From contig JAUNLF010000003.1 of NCBI GenBank assembly GCA_030532405.1, forward strand, positions 1-64,000: 64,000 nucleotides of DNA. The letters are read 5' to 3'. Source of the DNA: Actinomycetaceae bacterium (lineage in GTDB: Bacteria > Actinomycetota > Actinomycetes > Actinomycetales > Actinomycetaceae). The notes under the pieces were generated by a model. It had not been told where the DNA came from. It did not search any database and worked only from the letters and a program-made list of their open reading frames with translations. Position numbers and translations under genes: made by a program. This document shows, piece after piece, positions 1 to 8,800 of this stretch; the stretch's first letter is position 1; every line of letters begins with the position of its first letter.

Positions 1-23
1 TAAAAACCAAGCTTACTAGCCAC
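1..23 (-). CDS. dmsB: Start of DMSO reductase iron-sulfur subunit (partial)
   Basis: Only the first seven codons and part of the eighth lie in the window. They read (M)ASKLGF and then TA-, probably Tyr. This fits the usual N-terminus of DmsB-type four-cluster ferredoxin subunits, where a GFY/F segment comes just before the first cysteine cluster. The GTG start follows a TAGGAGG Shine-Dalgarno that overlaps the dmsA stop codon, so the two are translationally linked. That it encodes the electron-transfer subunit is inferred from position and this short match. Confidence 0.6.
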
Positions 24-34
24 GATCAAACCTC

Positions 35-2515
35 CTAAACCCTCTCAACCTGAACGAGTGTGGTGTGCTGAGCGTTGCCCTTACCCAAGGGGGACGGGTG
101 CCACGACGTCAAGGTGTTAACCGATCCGCCAATGTCAATGCCATCCTTGTTCGGGTTAAACCACGAACCTTGGGGAACGGACACAACGCCGGGAGCGATA
201 CGACTTGTCACGCGTGCCTTAATCCTGATGCGACCGCGCCCGTTGTAAACGAGGACGAGGTCGTCGTTCTCGATTCCGCGTTCCTGCGCGTCCAGCGTGT
301 TAATCCACGCCACTTGCGGGTGTGCGTCGTCGCGCAACCAGTCGACGTTGCCGTACGAGGAGTGCGTGCGACCCTTAAAGTGGTGGCCAATGCACTGCAG
401 CGGGTATTCCGCGTTACTGCGTGCTTCCAGGGCGCCCTCCCATGTGTCAACGTGTTCGGGAAGTGCCGTTAGCTTGTCGCCGGGCAGGTTCTCGGGGAAC
501 TCCCAAGTCTTCGCCATTTCAGCAAGCTGCTGGGAGTAGATTTCGATCTTGCCAGACGGCGTATCCAACGGATTCGCCTCCGGATCCTCACGGAAGTCTG
601 CAAGTGGAATCACGGAATCGCCCTGCTTCTTCCAAATCCCCATCTCGCGTAGCTCCGTGTAAGACGGCAGGTCCGGAATGTCTTCGCGGGATGCGTCGAT
701 AGTGTACTCGCACCATTCTTCCTGCGTGCGTCCCTCCGTGAACTCTTGTTCAACTCCGAAGCGGCGCGCCAGTTCAGTGCAAACCCAGTAGATCGACTTG
801 CAATCGTAGAGGGGTTCAATCGCCTTCGACGCAACGATCGTGTATCCGAGATTGCCCGACGAGCCCTCCTTGATAACGTCCTCCTGCTCCGCGGTGGAAA
901 TGTCAGGCAGGATATAGTCCGCGTAACGCGCTGAAACCGTCATTTGAATATCGGAGACGACAATCAGCTCGGCCTTCGACTCGTCACGCAACAGTTCAAC
1001 AGTTCGGTTGATATCACCGTGTTGATTTGTGAGGGCGTTGCCGGCGTACTGCCAGATCATCTTGATCGGAACGTCCAGCTTGTCTTTACCCTGAACGCCG
1101 CCGTTGGTTGCGGTCATGCGTTCGCCGTGGTCTACGGCGTCGGTCCAGGAGAACACCGAAATCGAGGCCTTGACCGGGTTCTCGGTGGAGTTGAACGGGA
1201 ACTTCATCGGCAGGTTGAACGACGCTTCGCGCGCGCCCGTGCCGCCGCCGGGGACACCGATGTGTCCGAGCATTGCGGCCAGTGTGAATACTGCGCGCGC
1301 CTGGTTCTCACCGTTCGCGTGGCGCTGCGGGCCCCAGCCCTGCGTGACTGCGCACGGCTTTGCGGTGCCCATTTCGCGTGCCAAGCGACGAATCGTTGCC
1401 GCCGGAACGCCGGTGATGCTGGCGGCCCACTCGGGAGTCTTCTCGGTGCCGTCCTCACCCTTACCTTCAATGTATGAACGGTAAGAGGCGTTAGCAGGGG
1501 CGCCCTCGGGCATATGATCCTCATCGAATCCGACGCAATACTTGTCGAGGAATGCCTGGTCGTGCATATTTTCGGTAATGAGGACGTGCGCGATGCCGGC
1601 GACTAGTGCGGCGTCAGTGCCGGGGCGTAGCGCGATCCACTCATCGGAAAGGCCGATTGCGGAGTCGGAGTAACGCGGGTCGATAATGATCGTCCTGGTG
1701 CCGCTTTCTTTGCGGGTGCGTTGGGTTACGAAAAGTTCGCCGCCGCCGGACATCCTCGTCTCGAGCGGGTTGTTTCCGAACATCACTTGGAGTTTGGCGT
1801 TCTTCGCGTCCTCCAGGGAGTTTGACGCGACCCATCCGCCGTAGTGGTAGGGGTATGCCGCGGTGATCTGTGCCGTGGAGTAGTCGGCGTAGTGGTTTAG
1901 GTATCCGCCGAGCAGGTTCATGAGGCGCGCGAACGGTGTTTGCGCCGGCGGCCATGAGCGAGCCACGGTCGCGCCGAGTGTGCCCGTACCGTAGTTAAGG
2001 TAAATGGACTCGTTACCGTACTTGTCCAACAGTTCTTTCATCTTGTCGGCGATCTCGTCCAGAGCTTGCTCCCACGAAATCTCTTCCCACTCGCCGTCGC
2101 CGCGCATCGTTCCTTCTTTGCGCTTCAGCGGGGTCTTTAGGCGGTCGGGGTTGTAGATGCGGTGGCGGATCGACCGGCCGCGCACGCAGGCGCGGATCTG
2201 CTGGGTGCCGATCTCGTCGTCGCCGGTGCTTTCCGGCAGTACTCGGAAGATCTGCCCGTCCTTTACCTGAAGTTTCAGCGGGCAACGCGAACCGCAGTTA
2301 ACCGTGCAAGCCGACCAGACGGTGGCTTCAGCATCTTCCGCGCCCTCGGCCGCAATCGCCTGGTTGGCAAGTCCAACGCCGGGCTTGCCTGAGAAGAATG
2401 CGGGGGAGGTGGCGAGGGCAGTCGCGCCGCCGGCGACCGCGCTCCACTTTAAGAATGAGCGTCGAGACGGCCCCTTTGGGGTGTCCTGGAGCTCGTGTAG
2501 CTCGTTAACGGGCAC
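35..2515 (-). CDS. dmsA: DMSO/TMAO reductase-type molybdopterin catalytic subunit, Tat-exported
   Basis: This is the catalytic subunit of a DmsA/YnfE-type S- or N-oxide reductase, used as a terminal reductase in anaerobic respiration. The 826-residue protein starts with a twin-arginine signal (SRRSFLK at about 17-23, then a hydrophobic Ala/Gly stretch), so the folded holoenzyme is probably exported. A Cys-x3-Cys-x3-Cys motif near residues 70-78 and a fourth Cys in RACVRGR would bind the N-terminal 4Fe-4S cluster. The YSTAQI segment holds the Ser expected to ligate molybdenum, by analogy with DmsA. The C-terminus has a normal molydopterin-dinucleotide-binding domain. It starts at GTG with a strong AGGAGG upstream. 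The dmsB start follows directly, and molybdopterin genes lie on the other side. Substrate (DMSO, TMAO or other) cannot be read from the sequence. Confidence 0.93.
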   Translation of the reverse strand: MPVNELHELQDTPKGPSRRSFLKWSAVAGGATALATSPAFFSGKPGVGLANQAIAAEGAEDAEATVWSACTVNCGSRCPLKLQVKDGQIFRVLPESTGDDEIGTQQIRACVRGRSIRHRIYNPDRLKTPLKRKEGTMRGDGEWEEISWEQALDEIADKMKELLDKYGNESIYLNYGTGTLGATVARSWPPAQTPFARLMNLLGGYLNHYADYSTAQITAAYPYHYGGWVASNSLEDAKNAKLQVMFGNNPLETRMSGGGELFVTQRTRKESGTRTIIIDPRYSDSAIGLSDEWIALRPGTDAALVAGIAHVLITENMHDQAFLDKYCVGFDEDHMPEGAPANASYRSYIEGKGEDGTEKTPEWAASITGVPAATIRRLAREMGTAKPCAVTQGWGPQRHANGENQARAVFTLAAMLGHIGVPGGGTGAREASFNLPMKFPFNSTENPVKASISVFSWTDAVDHGERMTATNGGVQGKDKLDVPIKMIWQYAGNALTNQHGDINRTVELLRDESKAELIVVSDIQMTVSARYADYILPDISTAEQEDVIKEGSSGNLGYTIVASKAIEPLYDCKSIYWVCTELARRFGVEQEFTEGRTQEEWCEYTIDASREDIPDLPSYTELREMGIWKKQGDSVIPLADFREDPEANPLDTPSGKIEIYSQQLAEMAKTWEFPENLPGDKLTALPEHVDTWEGALEARSNAEYPLQCIGHHFKGRTHSSYGNVDWLRDDAHPQVAWINTLDAQERGIENDDLVLVYNGRGRIRIKARVTSRIAPGVVSVPQGSWFNPNKDGIDIGGSVNTLTSWHPSPLGKGNAQHTTLVQVERV

Positions 2516-2605
2516 AGTAAACGCCTCCTAAAATCATGAGAATTTAACCCAAAAGTATCAATAGGTTTGTTAGAACCTCCCGAATCCTTGTTAAGTCAGT
2601 GAAAA

Positions 2606-2619
2606 GTGTCGGTCGACAC
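2606..2619. promoter_or_regulatory. Operator-like palindrome between dmsA and the DUF6457-moaE genes
   Basis: GTGTCG-GT-CGACAC is a perfect 6-2-6 inverted repeat in the 251-base divergent intergenic region. Symmetry and position suggest a site for a dimeric transcription factor controlling one or both directions. No convincing -35/-10 pair was found next to it, no regulator gene is adjacent, and no clear FNR box (TTGAT-N4-ATCAA) is visible here, although an anaerobic enzyme is encoded. Confidence 0.35.
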
Positions 2620-2766
2620 ACTGTGATTTAGCGAACAGTATGCTTTTAAAAACATTGGGCATTTCTTAAATCTGGTGACGCTGTGGAAAGCTTCTCGCGA
2701 TCGAGCGAATTTGCATGAAACAGGTAGGCTTGAGTTCTGGGTGAAAACTGTTCCAAAGGAGGGCTC

Positions 2767-3072
2767 ATGAGCAAAAAGAAGGACGATCCGCAGACCATGG
2801 CGCAAATGCGCGAGTGGTTAGAGGACGCATCGAACGTACTCGGAGTTGATCCGAAGGTAGTGCTCGCGGTTGCGCAGCCGCACTTGCTTGACTTGGCTGG
2901 CGATACGGCGCGTAATACTTCGCGGCCGGGCACGCCGCCCACGGCCTTCATTGTTGGCCTGGTAGCGGGGCTTGCCGGAGGCGATTCCGACGCCCTGATC
3001 GCGAAGTCGGTGGAGTCGGTTGAAACCCTTCGCGCACACATCGCAGACAACTACAAGGGTGGCGACGAGTGA
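2767..3072 (+). CDS. DUF6457 domain protein, molybdopterin-linked
   Basis: This 101-residue acidic protein matches the small actinobacterial DUF6457 family in length and motifs: an N-terminal WLEDASNVLGVD-like segment and a central VAQPHLLDLAGDTA. In actinobacteria this domain is found alone or attached to MobA-like molybdopterin nucleotidyltransferases (family knowledge), so a role in cofactor synthesis or insertion is likely but not shown. The ATG is preceded by AAAGGAGGG. Its stop overlaps the moaE start (GTGA), which implies co-translation with moaE. Confidence 0.8.
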   Translation: MSKKKDDPQTMAQMREWLEDASNVLGVDPKVVLAVAQPHLLDLAGDTARNTSRPGTPPTAFIVGLVAGLAGGDSDALIAKSVESVETLRAHIADNYKGGDE

Positions 3073-3527
3073 GCGAAGCAGCCCGCATTATTCGCGCTGG
3101 AATCTCCTCGGACCCCGTCGACGAGCACGTAATCAGCGCTGAAGTTCAAGACGACCGCGCGGGAGCCATCGTCACGTTTACCGGCGCCGTTCGAAATCAC
3201 GACCAGGGTAGGGGAGTTACGTCCATCGAATACTCCTCCCACCCAACTGCGCCGCAAATCATGCGTGAAATCCTTACCGAAATTGGGATGCGTGAGGGCG
3301 TGCATGCCGTGTCTTGCGTTCACCGTGTCGGCCACGTGAGTGTCGGCCAAAACGCGATGGTCGCCGTGGTTGCCGCGTCGCACCGCTCGCAGGCGTTCAG
3401 TGCGGTTTCGGACTTGGTGGATGAGGTTAAGGAACGTCTGCCGGTTTGGAAGAAGCAGCACTTCCCGGACGGCTCGCACGAGTGGACGGGCATTGCCGAG
3501 CTAAAGGACGCCGACGCCAACGAGTAA
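3069..3527 (+). CDS. moaE: Molybdopterin synthase catalytic subunit MoaE
   Basis: MoaE is the large subunit of molybdopterin synthase. It transfers sulfur from the MoaD thiocarboxylate to cyclic pyranopterin monophosphate to make molybdopterin. The 152-residue length is normal. Recognisable motifs are GAIVTFTGAVRNHDQG, the HRVGHVSVGQNAMVAVVAASHR block and the lysine-containing VKERLPVWKKQHF block near the C-terminus that forms the active site. The GTG start overlaps the stop of the DUF6457 gene. Its partner moaD is encoded convergently just downstream, so the two subunits are on separate transcripts. Confidence 0.95.
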   Translation: MSEAARIIRAGISSDPVDEHVISAEVQDDRAGAIVTFTGAVRNHDQGRGVTSIEYSSHPTAPQIMREILTEIGMREGVHAVSCVHRVGHVSVGQNAMVAVVAASHRSQAFSAVSDLVDEVKERLPVWKKQHFPDGSHEWTGIAELKDADANE

Positions 3528-3560
3528 CCGGTAGCTTCAAGCACTTTTGAGAAGCGAAAA

Positions 3561-3595
3561 AGCCCGCGCATCTAGTTAACTAGTTTGCGCGGGCT
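3561..3595. terminator. Bidirectional terminator between moaE and moaD
   Basis: A perfect 10-bp stem AGCCCGCGCA/TGCGCGGGCT closes a 15-base loop. It is flanked by an A-run on the left (AAAAA) and CTTTT on the right, so it can stop transcription from both convergent genes. The loop itself contains the palindrome CTAGTTAACTAG. Confidence 0.85.
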
Positions 3596-3652
3596 AACTT
3601 TTACCCTTCTGCAAGTGGCGCGATTCCACCGCGTTTGCCGTAGCGGAGCCTT

Positions 3653-3913
3653 TTATCCTCCCGCGAACGGGGGTAGTACGTCTAGTTCCGAAATGTTTGC
3701 GGCCGAGTCGGATCTCTCAACGCGACGTCCGTGCGCCAGGAATGTTGACACGCCTAGGATCCTTGCGAGCAAGTCGTTTCCCGCGCTCACCCGGTCCAGG
3801 ACGTGCCCAACCGTTACGGGCGTGTCACCGTGCTCGCCCTCGGGATATAAAAGTTTGATGGAACTGGCACCGGCGGCCTCGGCGGCTCCGGCGAAAAAGC
3901 GAATGGTCACCAC
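3653..3913 (-). CDS. moaD: Molybdopterin synthase sulfur carrier subunit MoaD
   Basis: This is a small ubiquitin-fold sulfur carrier of 86 residues ending in Gly-Gly (PPFAGG), the residue that becomes thiocarboxylated and donates sulfur to MoaE. The start FFAGAAEAAG is typical of MoaD. The GTG start abuts the moaA stop codon (TAA-GTG) with no gap, so it is translated from the moaA message. Confidence 0.93.
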   Translation of the reverse strand: MVTIRFFAGAAEAAGASSIKLLYPEGEHGDTPVTVGHVLDRVSAGNDLLARILGVSTFLAHGRRVERSDSAANISELDVLPPFAGG

Positions 3914-4948
3914 TTAACCTCCGATTCTCGACATTGTTCGCTCTGGAGGGCGGAAATCGGGACGCGACATCCCGTGGCCCGCTTGTTTTTCCCAGGTTGC
4001 GCCGATCCAGATTTGGGCGAGTTCCTCATCCGTTGCACCATCGCGCATCGGGGTTCGCAAGTCGGTTTCCGTTGTTGCAAATAGGCAGGTGCGCATCTGG
4101 CCGTCCGCGGTTAGGCGAGCGCGGTCGCACGCGGTGCAAAACGGGTTCGTAACCGACGCGATCACGCCAACATCGCCAGCCGGATGGTCAGCGGATTCAG
4201 CAACATTCCACAGCTCGGCGGGAGCGGCACCGCGCGGCTCGGAAGACGGCGTCAACTCAAAGCGCTGCGACAAGCGATCCAAAATATCCTGTTGCGTCAG
4301 CAACTGGTCACGCCGCCAACCGTGAGCCGGGCCAAGGGGCATCTGCTCAATAAACCGCAGGTGATAGCCGTGATCCAGGCAGAAAGCCAGCAGGTCTGCG
4401 ACCTCGTCCTCATTAATCCCCTTCATCGCAACCGCATTGATCTTGATAGGGGACATTCCCGCATCCGCGGCGGCCTGAATACCGCGCAATGCGTCGTGCA
4501 AGCGGTCGCGGCGGGCGATCTGAGCGTAACGCTCCCGCGTCAGCGAATCCAGCGAAATGTTGGCCCGCGAAATCCCAGCTTCCACAAGGGACTCGGCGCG
4601 CTTATCAAGGCCCAGCCCGTTCGTCGTGATCGACATGGGTGGCGGGGTGCCCTTATGGGTGCGCAAAGTGGCGCATTCGGCGACTATATCTTCAAGGGAA
4701 CGGCGAAGCAGAGGCTCGCCACCCGTGAAACGGATTTCTTCAACACCCAGCAACTCAACAGCGATGCGAACAAGACGCACAACTTCTTCATCGGTCAGGG
4801 TGTCCTCGGTGGGTAGCCAATCCAGTCCCTCCGCAGGCATGCAATAAGCGCAACGCAGATTGCAACGGTCCGTCAAAGACACGCGAACATCGCGCGCTAC
4901 GCGGCCGTACTTATCGCGGAGCATGCCCTTGTCTGGCTCGAAATGCAT
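3914..4948 (-). CDS. moaA: GTP 3',8-cyclase MoaA
   Basis: MoaA is the radical-SAM enzyme that begins molybdenum cofactor synthesis by converting GTP to 3',8-cyclo-GTP. Of its 344 residues, CNLRCAYC (about 29-36) carries the Cys-x3-Cys-x2-Cys that binds the SAM-coordinating cluster. The C-terminal CTACDRARLTADGQMRTC segment provides the Cys-x2-Cys-x13-Cys of the second cluster that binds GTP. The FTGGEPLLR motif is also present, and the protein ends with the conserved Gly-Gly. The ATG at 4948 follows AAAGGTGAGAGG. A promoter with an embedded palindrome lies immediately upstream. Confidence 0.96.
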   Translation of the reverse strand: MHFEPDKGMLRDKYGRVARDVRVSLTDRCNLRCAYCMPAEGLDWLPTEDTLTDEEVVRLVRIAVELLGVEEIRFTGGEPLLRRSLEDIVAECATLRTHKGTPPPMSITTNGLGLDKRAESLVEAGISRANISLDSLTRERYAQIARRDRLHDALRGIQAAADAGMSPIKINAVAMKGINEDEVADLLAFCLDHGYHLRFIEQMPLGPAHGWRRDQLLTQQDILDRLSQRFELTPSSEPRGAAPAELWNVAESADHPAGDVGVIASVTNPFCTACDRARLTADGQMRTCLFATTETDLRTPMRDGATDEELAQIWIGATWEKQAGHGMSRPDFRPPERTMSRIGG

Positions 4949-4963
4949 CCTCTCACCTTTGCG

Positions 4964-4991
4964 AAAATATTCACGGATAGATCCGTGTCAA
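4964..4991 (-). promoter_or_regulatory. moaA promoter with operator-like palindrome in the spacer
   Basis: On the reverse strand there is a perfect -35 TTGACA (4986-4991), a 16-base spacer and a -10 TATTTT (4964-4969). The spacer is almost entirely the 7-2-7 inverted repeat CACGGATAGATCCGTG (4972-4987, as read on the + strand). A protein bound there would compete with RNA polymerase, so repression of moaAD is the simplest reading. The transcript leader would be very short, close to the Shine-Dalgarno. The regulator is unknown. Confidence 0.6.
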
Positions 4992-5010
4992 AGAATGTAT
5001 CCCCTAGAGT

Positions 5011-5601
5011 CTACGACCGGGGGTCGACTCCCAGCCACTCGAACCAACCCCGGTGTAACACGATCCACGCGAGCAGTCCGTAACCGGCCTGATTTGGGAG
5101 GCCGACCGGGCTCATCGCAAGGTCATCGTGCCACTGATCGTGGGTTGCAAGCGGATTATACGTATCAATAAAAGGTATAGAGCGGCGTTCACAGACCTCT
5201 TTACACGCCTGCGACACCTGCTGTAACTGCTTAGTGTCAGACGTGGGAAGTGGCGGCGGGCCAACAACCATCACCTTGATGTCAAGCTGCGCGGCAACAT
5301 CCACGATATTCGCCAGATTCAAACGCGTGCGAGCCGTGGATAAGCCGGCCTCAACGTCGGCCTTGCCAATCCCAATAACCAAACGATTGTCAGCACCATC
5401 TTTGAAACGCGGAAAACACTCGCGCTCCCAACGCTCTGCAAGCCCCGCAGTGGACTCGCCCGGAATCGCTAGTGGAAACACGTGCGAGTTCGCCGGCATA
5501 TCCGTGCGAGCCAAAACGCGGCCAAGCCAACCCAGCGCGCGCGGATCGGCCGTTCCAGCAACCAGCTCATCGCCAACTACACATAACCTCAAAGCGTCCA
5601 C
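5011..5601 (-). CDS. GDSL/SGNH hydrolase-like protein with degenerate active site
   Basis: The protein has 196 residues and the SGNH-hydrolase pattern: an N-terminal LRLCVVGDELVAG block, a mid-protein VIGIGKAD block and a VMVVGPPPLP strand. The usual nucleophile motif GDS(L) reads GDE here. The C-terminal Asp-x-x-His block that normally precedes PN-AG is absent (SPVGLPNQAGYG). Catalysis by the standard triad therefore looks impossible, and a non-enzymatic or altered role is inferred. The start is GTG at 5601, five bases after AAGGAGG; an in-frame TTG at 5616 is upstream of that Shine-Dalgarno and is less likely. It stands alone between moaA and kgd. It belongs to a recurrent actinobacterial GDSL-type family (from memory), not to a known pathway. 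Confidence 0.75.
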   Translation of the reverse strand: MDALRLCVVGDELVAGTADPRALGWLGRVLARTDMPANSHVFPLAIPGESTAGLAERWERECFPRFKDGADNRLVIGIGKADVEAGLSTARTRLNLANIVDVAAQLDIKVMVVGPPPLPTSDTKQLQQVSQACKEVCERRSIPFIDTYNPLATHDQWHDDLAMSPVGLPNQAGYGLLAWIVLHRGWFEWLGVDPRS

Positions 5602-5659
5602 ACGATCCTCCTTCAAGCACTCACAATACTTTGTTTACCGCGGCGCCGCCGAATTCACA

Positions 5660-5747
5660 GGCCCACCAGCGGATGCGGGGAGGGCGTCTACGCACGCCGC
5701 GCAGCGTCATTCACCCGAAGGGCCCACCCGCGGATGCGGGGAGGGCG
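5660..5747 (-). CRISPR. Relict two-repeat CRISPR, type I-E-like
   Basis: Two 27-base units at 5660-5686 and 5721-5747 differ at a single position. Their start-to-start distance is 61 bases, the classical 28/29 + 32/33 type I-E period. Read on the reverse strand each unit has the short-palindrome pattern of I-E repeats (CTCCCCGC-ATC-CGCGGGTGGGCC, spoken in parts). The unit at 5660-5686, which would be the distal one, carries the mismatch in the stem, as is common for the last repeat. Only one 34-base spacer exists and no cas genes are in the window. No further unit is found 61 bases to either side. It lies in the 263-base gap between the GDSL-like gene and kgd. A chance hairpin repeat is the alternative. 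Confidence 0.5.
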
Positions 5748-5816
5748 CACACCGTCCGCTTTGCCTAACGCTTGATGCCTCCCAAGCACGCCCTCATGCA
5801 CGCAAAACAAAAGCAA

Positions 5817-5848
5817 GTGCGGGACCGGCCCCAAAGCCAGTCCCGCAC
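5817..5848 (-). terminator. Terminator of kgd
   Basis: Inverted repeat GTGCGGGAC...GTCCCGCAC with an inner GGC/GCC extension around a CCCAAA loop. It lies 17 bases past the kgd stop codon. On the reverse strand it is followed by TTGCTTTTGTTTTG, a T-rich tail. Confidence 0.75.
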
Positions 5849-5864
5849 CCGTACTTTTAATGGT

Positions 5865-8800
5865 TTAGCGGCGGAAAGCCTCGTCCATCAAGATTCCGTG
5901 CTGGTACTTGTGTAGCTGCATCGTGCCGGCAGCCGGGGAGGCCGCGGCGGGACGCGATACGACAGATACCTGCTGGTCAAACTCGGTGAACATGTTGAGC
6001 GCCAAGAACGGCCACGGACCCTGGTTCTCCGGCTCGTCCTGAACCCAAACGAGCTGCGCATTACCGAACGGTTCCACAGCCTTCTTCAGGTCCTCAACGG
6101 GCAGCGGGTAGTACTGCTCGAGGCGTACGATCGCGGTCTTGTTGTCGCCGCGGCTTGCGCGTTCCTTCACGAGGTCGTAGTACACGCGACCCGACGTCAT
6201 GATCACGCGGTCAACATTTGCCGCGTTGTCGATGATCGCCTGATCCTGCTCGCCGTAAACGGTCTTGAAACCACCGGACGTGAACTCTTCAACCGAGGAG
6301 GCCGCCGCCGGAAGGCGCAGCAACTGCTTCGGAGTGAAGACGACCAGCGGTTTGCGAGGACGCTTGTACGCCTGCGTGCGCAACAGGTGGAAGTGGTTAG
6401 CCGGCGTGGACGGCTGGACGATCCACATGTTCTCTTCGGCAGCGAGCGACAGGTAACGCTCGATGCGGGCGGAGGAGTGGTCCGGGCCCTGGCCTTCGTA
6501 GCCGTGCGGTAGCAGTAGCACCACGGAGGAGCGCTGCGCCCACTTCTGCTCGGCCGACGAAATGAACTCGTCGATCACCGACTGCGCGCCGTTCGCGAAG
6601 TCACCGAACTGTGCTTCCCACAGAACCAGTGCTTCGGGGCGCTCCAGCGAGTAGCCGTACTCGAACGCCATCGGCGCGTATTCCGAAAGCGTCGAGTCGT
6701 AAATGTCGAACTTGGGCTGGCCTTCAACCAGGAAGTTCAGCGGCGTCCATTCGCGACCATTGTTGTGATCGTGGAGGACGGCGTGGCGTTGCACGAAGGT
6801 TGCGCGGCGCGAGTCCTGGCCGGACATGCGAACCGGCGTGCCCTCCATGAGCAGGGAGCCGAACGCGAGAAGCTCGCCGAAGCCCCAGTCGATCTTGCCC
6901 TCGCGGGACATTTGCTGGCGCTTTTCAAGCAGCTTGCCCATCTTCGGGTGAGGCGTGAAGCCCTCCGGAATATTCACGTGAGCATCGCCAATACGCTCGA
7001 CAACGTCACGCGGAATCGGGGATTCCCAGCCCAGCATCATGCCCTGACCCAGGCGCTGTGCCTCCGGGCGTTCCAGACCGGCAACCGTTTCAGCTGAAGC
7101 GTCAGACTTCGTGGCCTCGCGCGTCTCCTTCAGGATCTGGTCGAGCAGGTCGTGGTACTCCTGCAAAGCCTTCTCGGCCTCTTCCGCAGAAATGTCACCG
7201 CGGCCGACAAGGTCCTGAGCGTAACGATCGCGGGTCGTAGCAGTGCGGTCGATCAGCGCGTACATTACCGGTTGCGTCATCGACGGGTCGTCGCCCTCGT
7301 TGTGTCCACGACGACGGTACGAGACGAGGTCGATGATGACGTCCTTGTGGAACTCCTGACGGAACTCGAACGCGAGCTTCGCAACGCGCGCAACCATTTC
7401 CGGATCGTCACCGTTTACGTGGAAGATCGGAACCTGCAGGCCCTTTGCCATGTCGGTGGCGTACTTCGTGGAACGCGCAACCGTGTTGGAGGTCGTGAAG
7501 CCGATCTGGTTGTTAATGATGATGTGCAAGGTGCCGCCGTTACGGTAGGCGGGAACCTGGCTCATGTTCAGGGTCTCGTAGACAACACCCTGGCCGGCGA
7601 ACGCGGCGTCACCGTGAATCAGGATCGGCAGGACGGGCCAGCCCGGCTCGTTCAGCTTGTCGTGCTTAGCGCGAACAACGCCCTCAAGCACGCCGTCAGC
7701 GGCCTCTAGGTGCGACGGGTTAGCAGCCAGGTAAACCTTGGTGGCCTGACCGTCGTCGGCGGTGAATACGCCCTCGGTACCCAGGTGGTACTTCACGTCA
7801 CCCGAGCCCTGCACCGAACGCGGGTCGGCGTTGCCTTCAAACTCGGAGAAGATCTGGCCGTACGACTTACCGGCAATGTTTGCCAGCACGTTTAGGCGGC
7901 CACGGTGAGCCATGCCAATGCCGACTTCTGCAATGTTGTCGTGAGCGGCAACCCACAAAACGCGGTCGAGCAGAGGAATCAGGGATTCGGAGCCTTCAAG
8001 CGAGAACCGCTTTTGACCGATGTACTTGGTCTGCAAGAAATGCTCGAAAGCTTCTGCCTTGTTCAGCATCGACAGGATGTGACGCTGAGTTTGCAAGGAA
8101 GGCTTCTCCCACGGGTGCTCAACGCGCTGTTGGATCCACTCGCGCTGCTTGGGGTCAACCATGTGCATGTACTCGATACCCACGGAGCGGGTGTACGTGT
8201 CACGAAGTTGCTCGAGGATCTCGCGTAGCGTCATGAAGTCGCGACCGCCGAAACCACCGGTCGGGAACGAGCGGTCCAAGTCCCAAACGTTCAGGCCGTA
8301 GGTCGACAGGTTCAGATCCGGGTGGCGGCGAACCTTGTAATCTAGCGGGTCGGTGTCCGCGGCGAGGTGGCCGGCAACGCGGTACGCGTGGATGAGCTCC
8401 ACGATGCGTGCGGGCTTGCCCTTCTCGCGATCCGAATCGTATTCCTTGTCGCGCTCCCAACGGTAGGGAACGTAGGGGATACGCATCGAGTCAAAGACGC
8501 GGTCGTAGAAGCCGTCCTGACCGGCAAGCTTGCGCGAAACGTTACGCAGCAGCTCGCCTGACGCCGCACCCTGAATGATGCGGTGGTCGTACGTGGACGT
8601 CATCGTCATGATCTTGCCAACGCCCAGCTCAGCCAAACGCTGCGGGGAAGCGCCCGCCCATTCGACCGGGTAGTCGGTTGCGCCAACACCGATGATCGAG
8701 CCCTGGCCCTTCATCAGTCGCGGAACCGAGTGGGTGGTACCGATCGTGCCCGGGTTGGTCAGCGTGACCGTGCCGCCGGCAAAGTCGTCACCGGTCAGCT

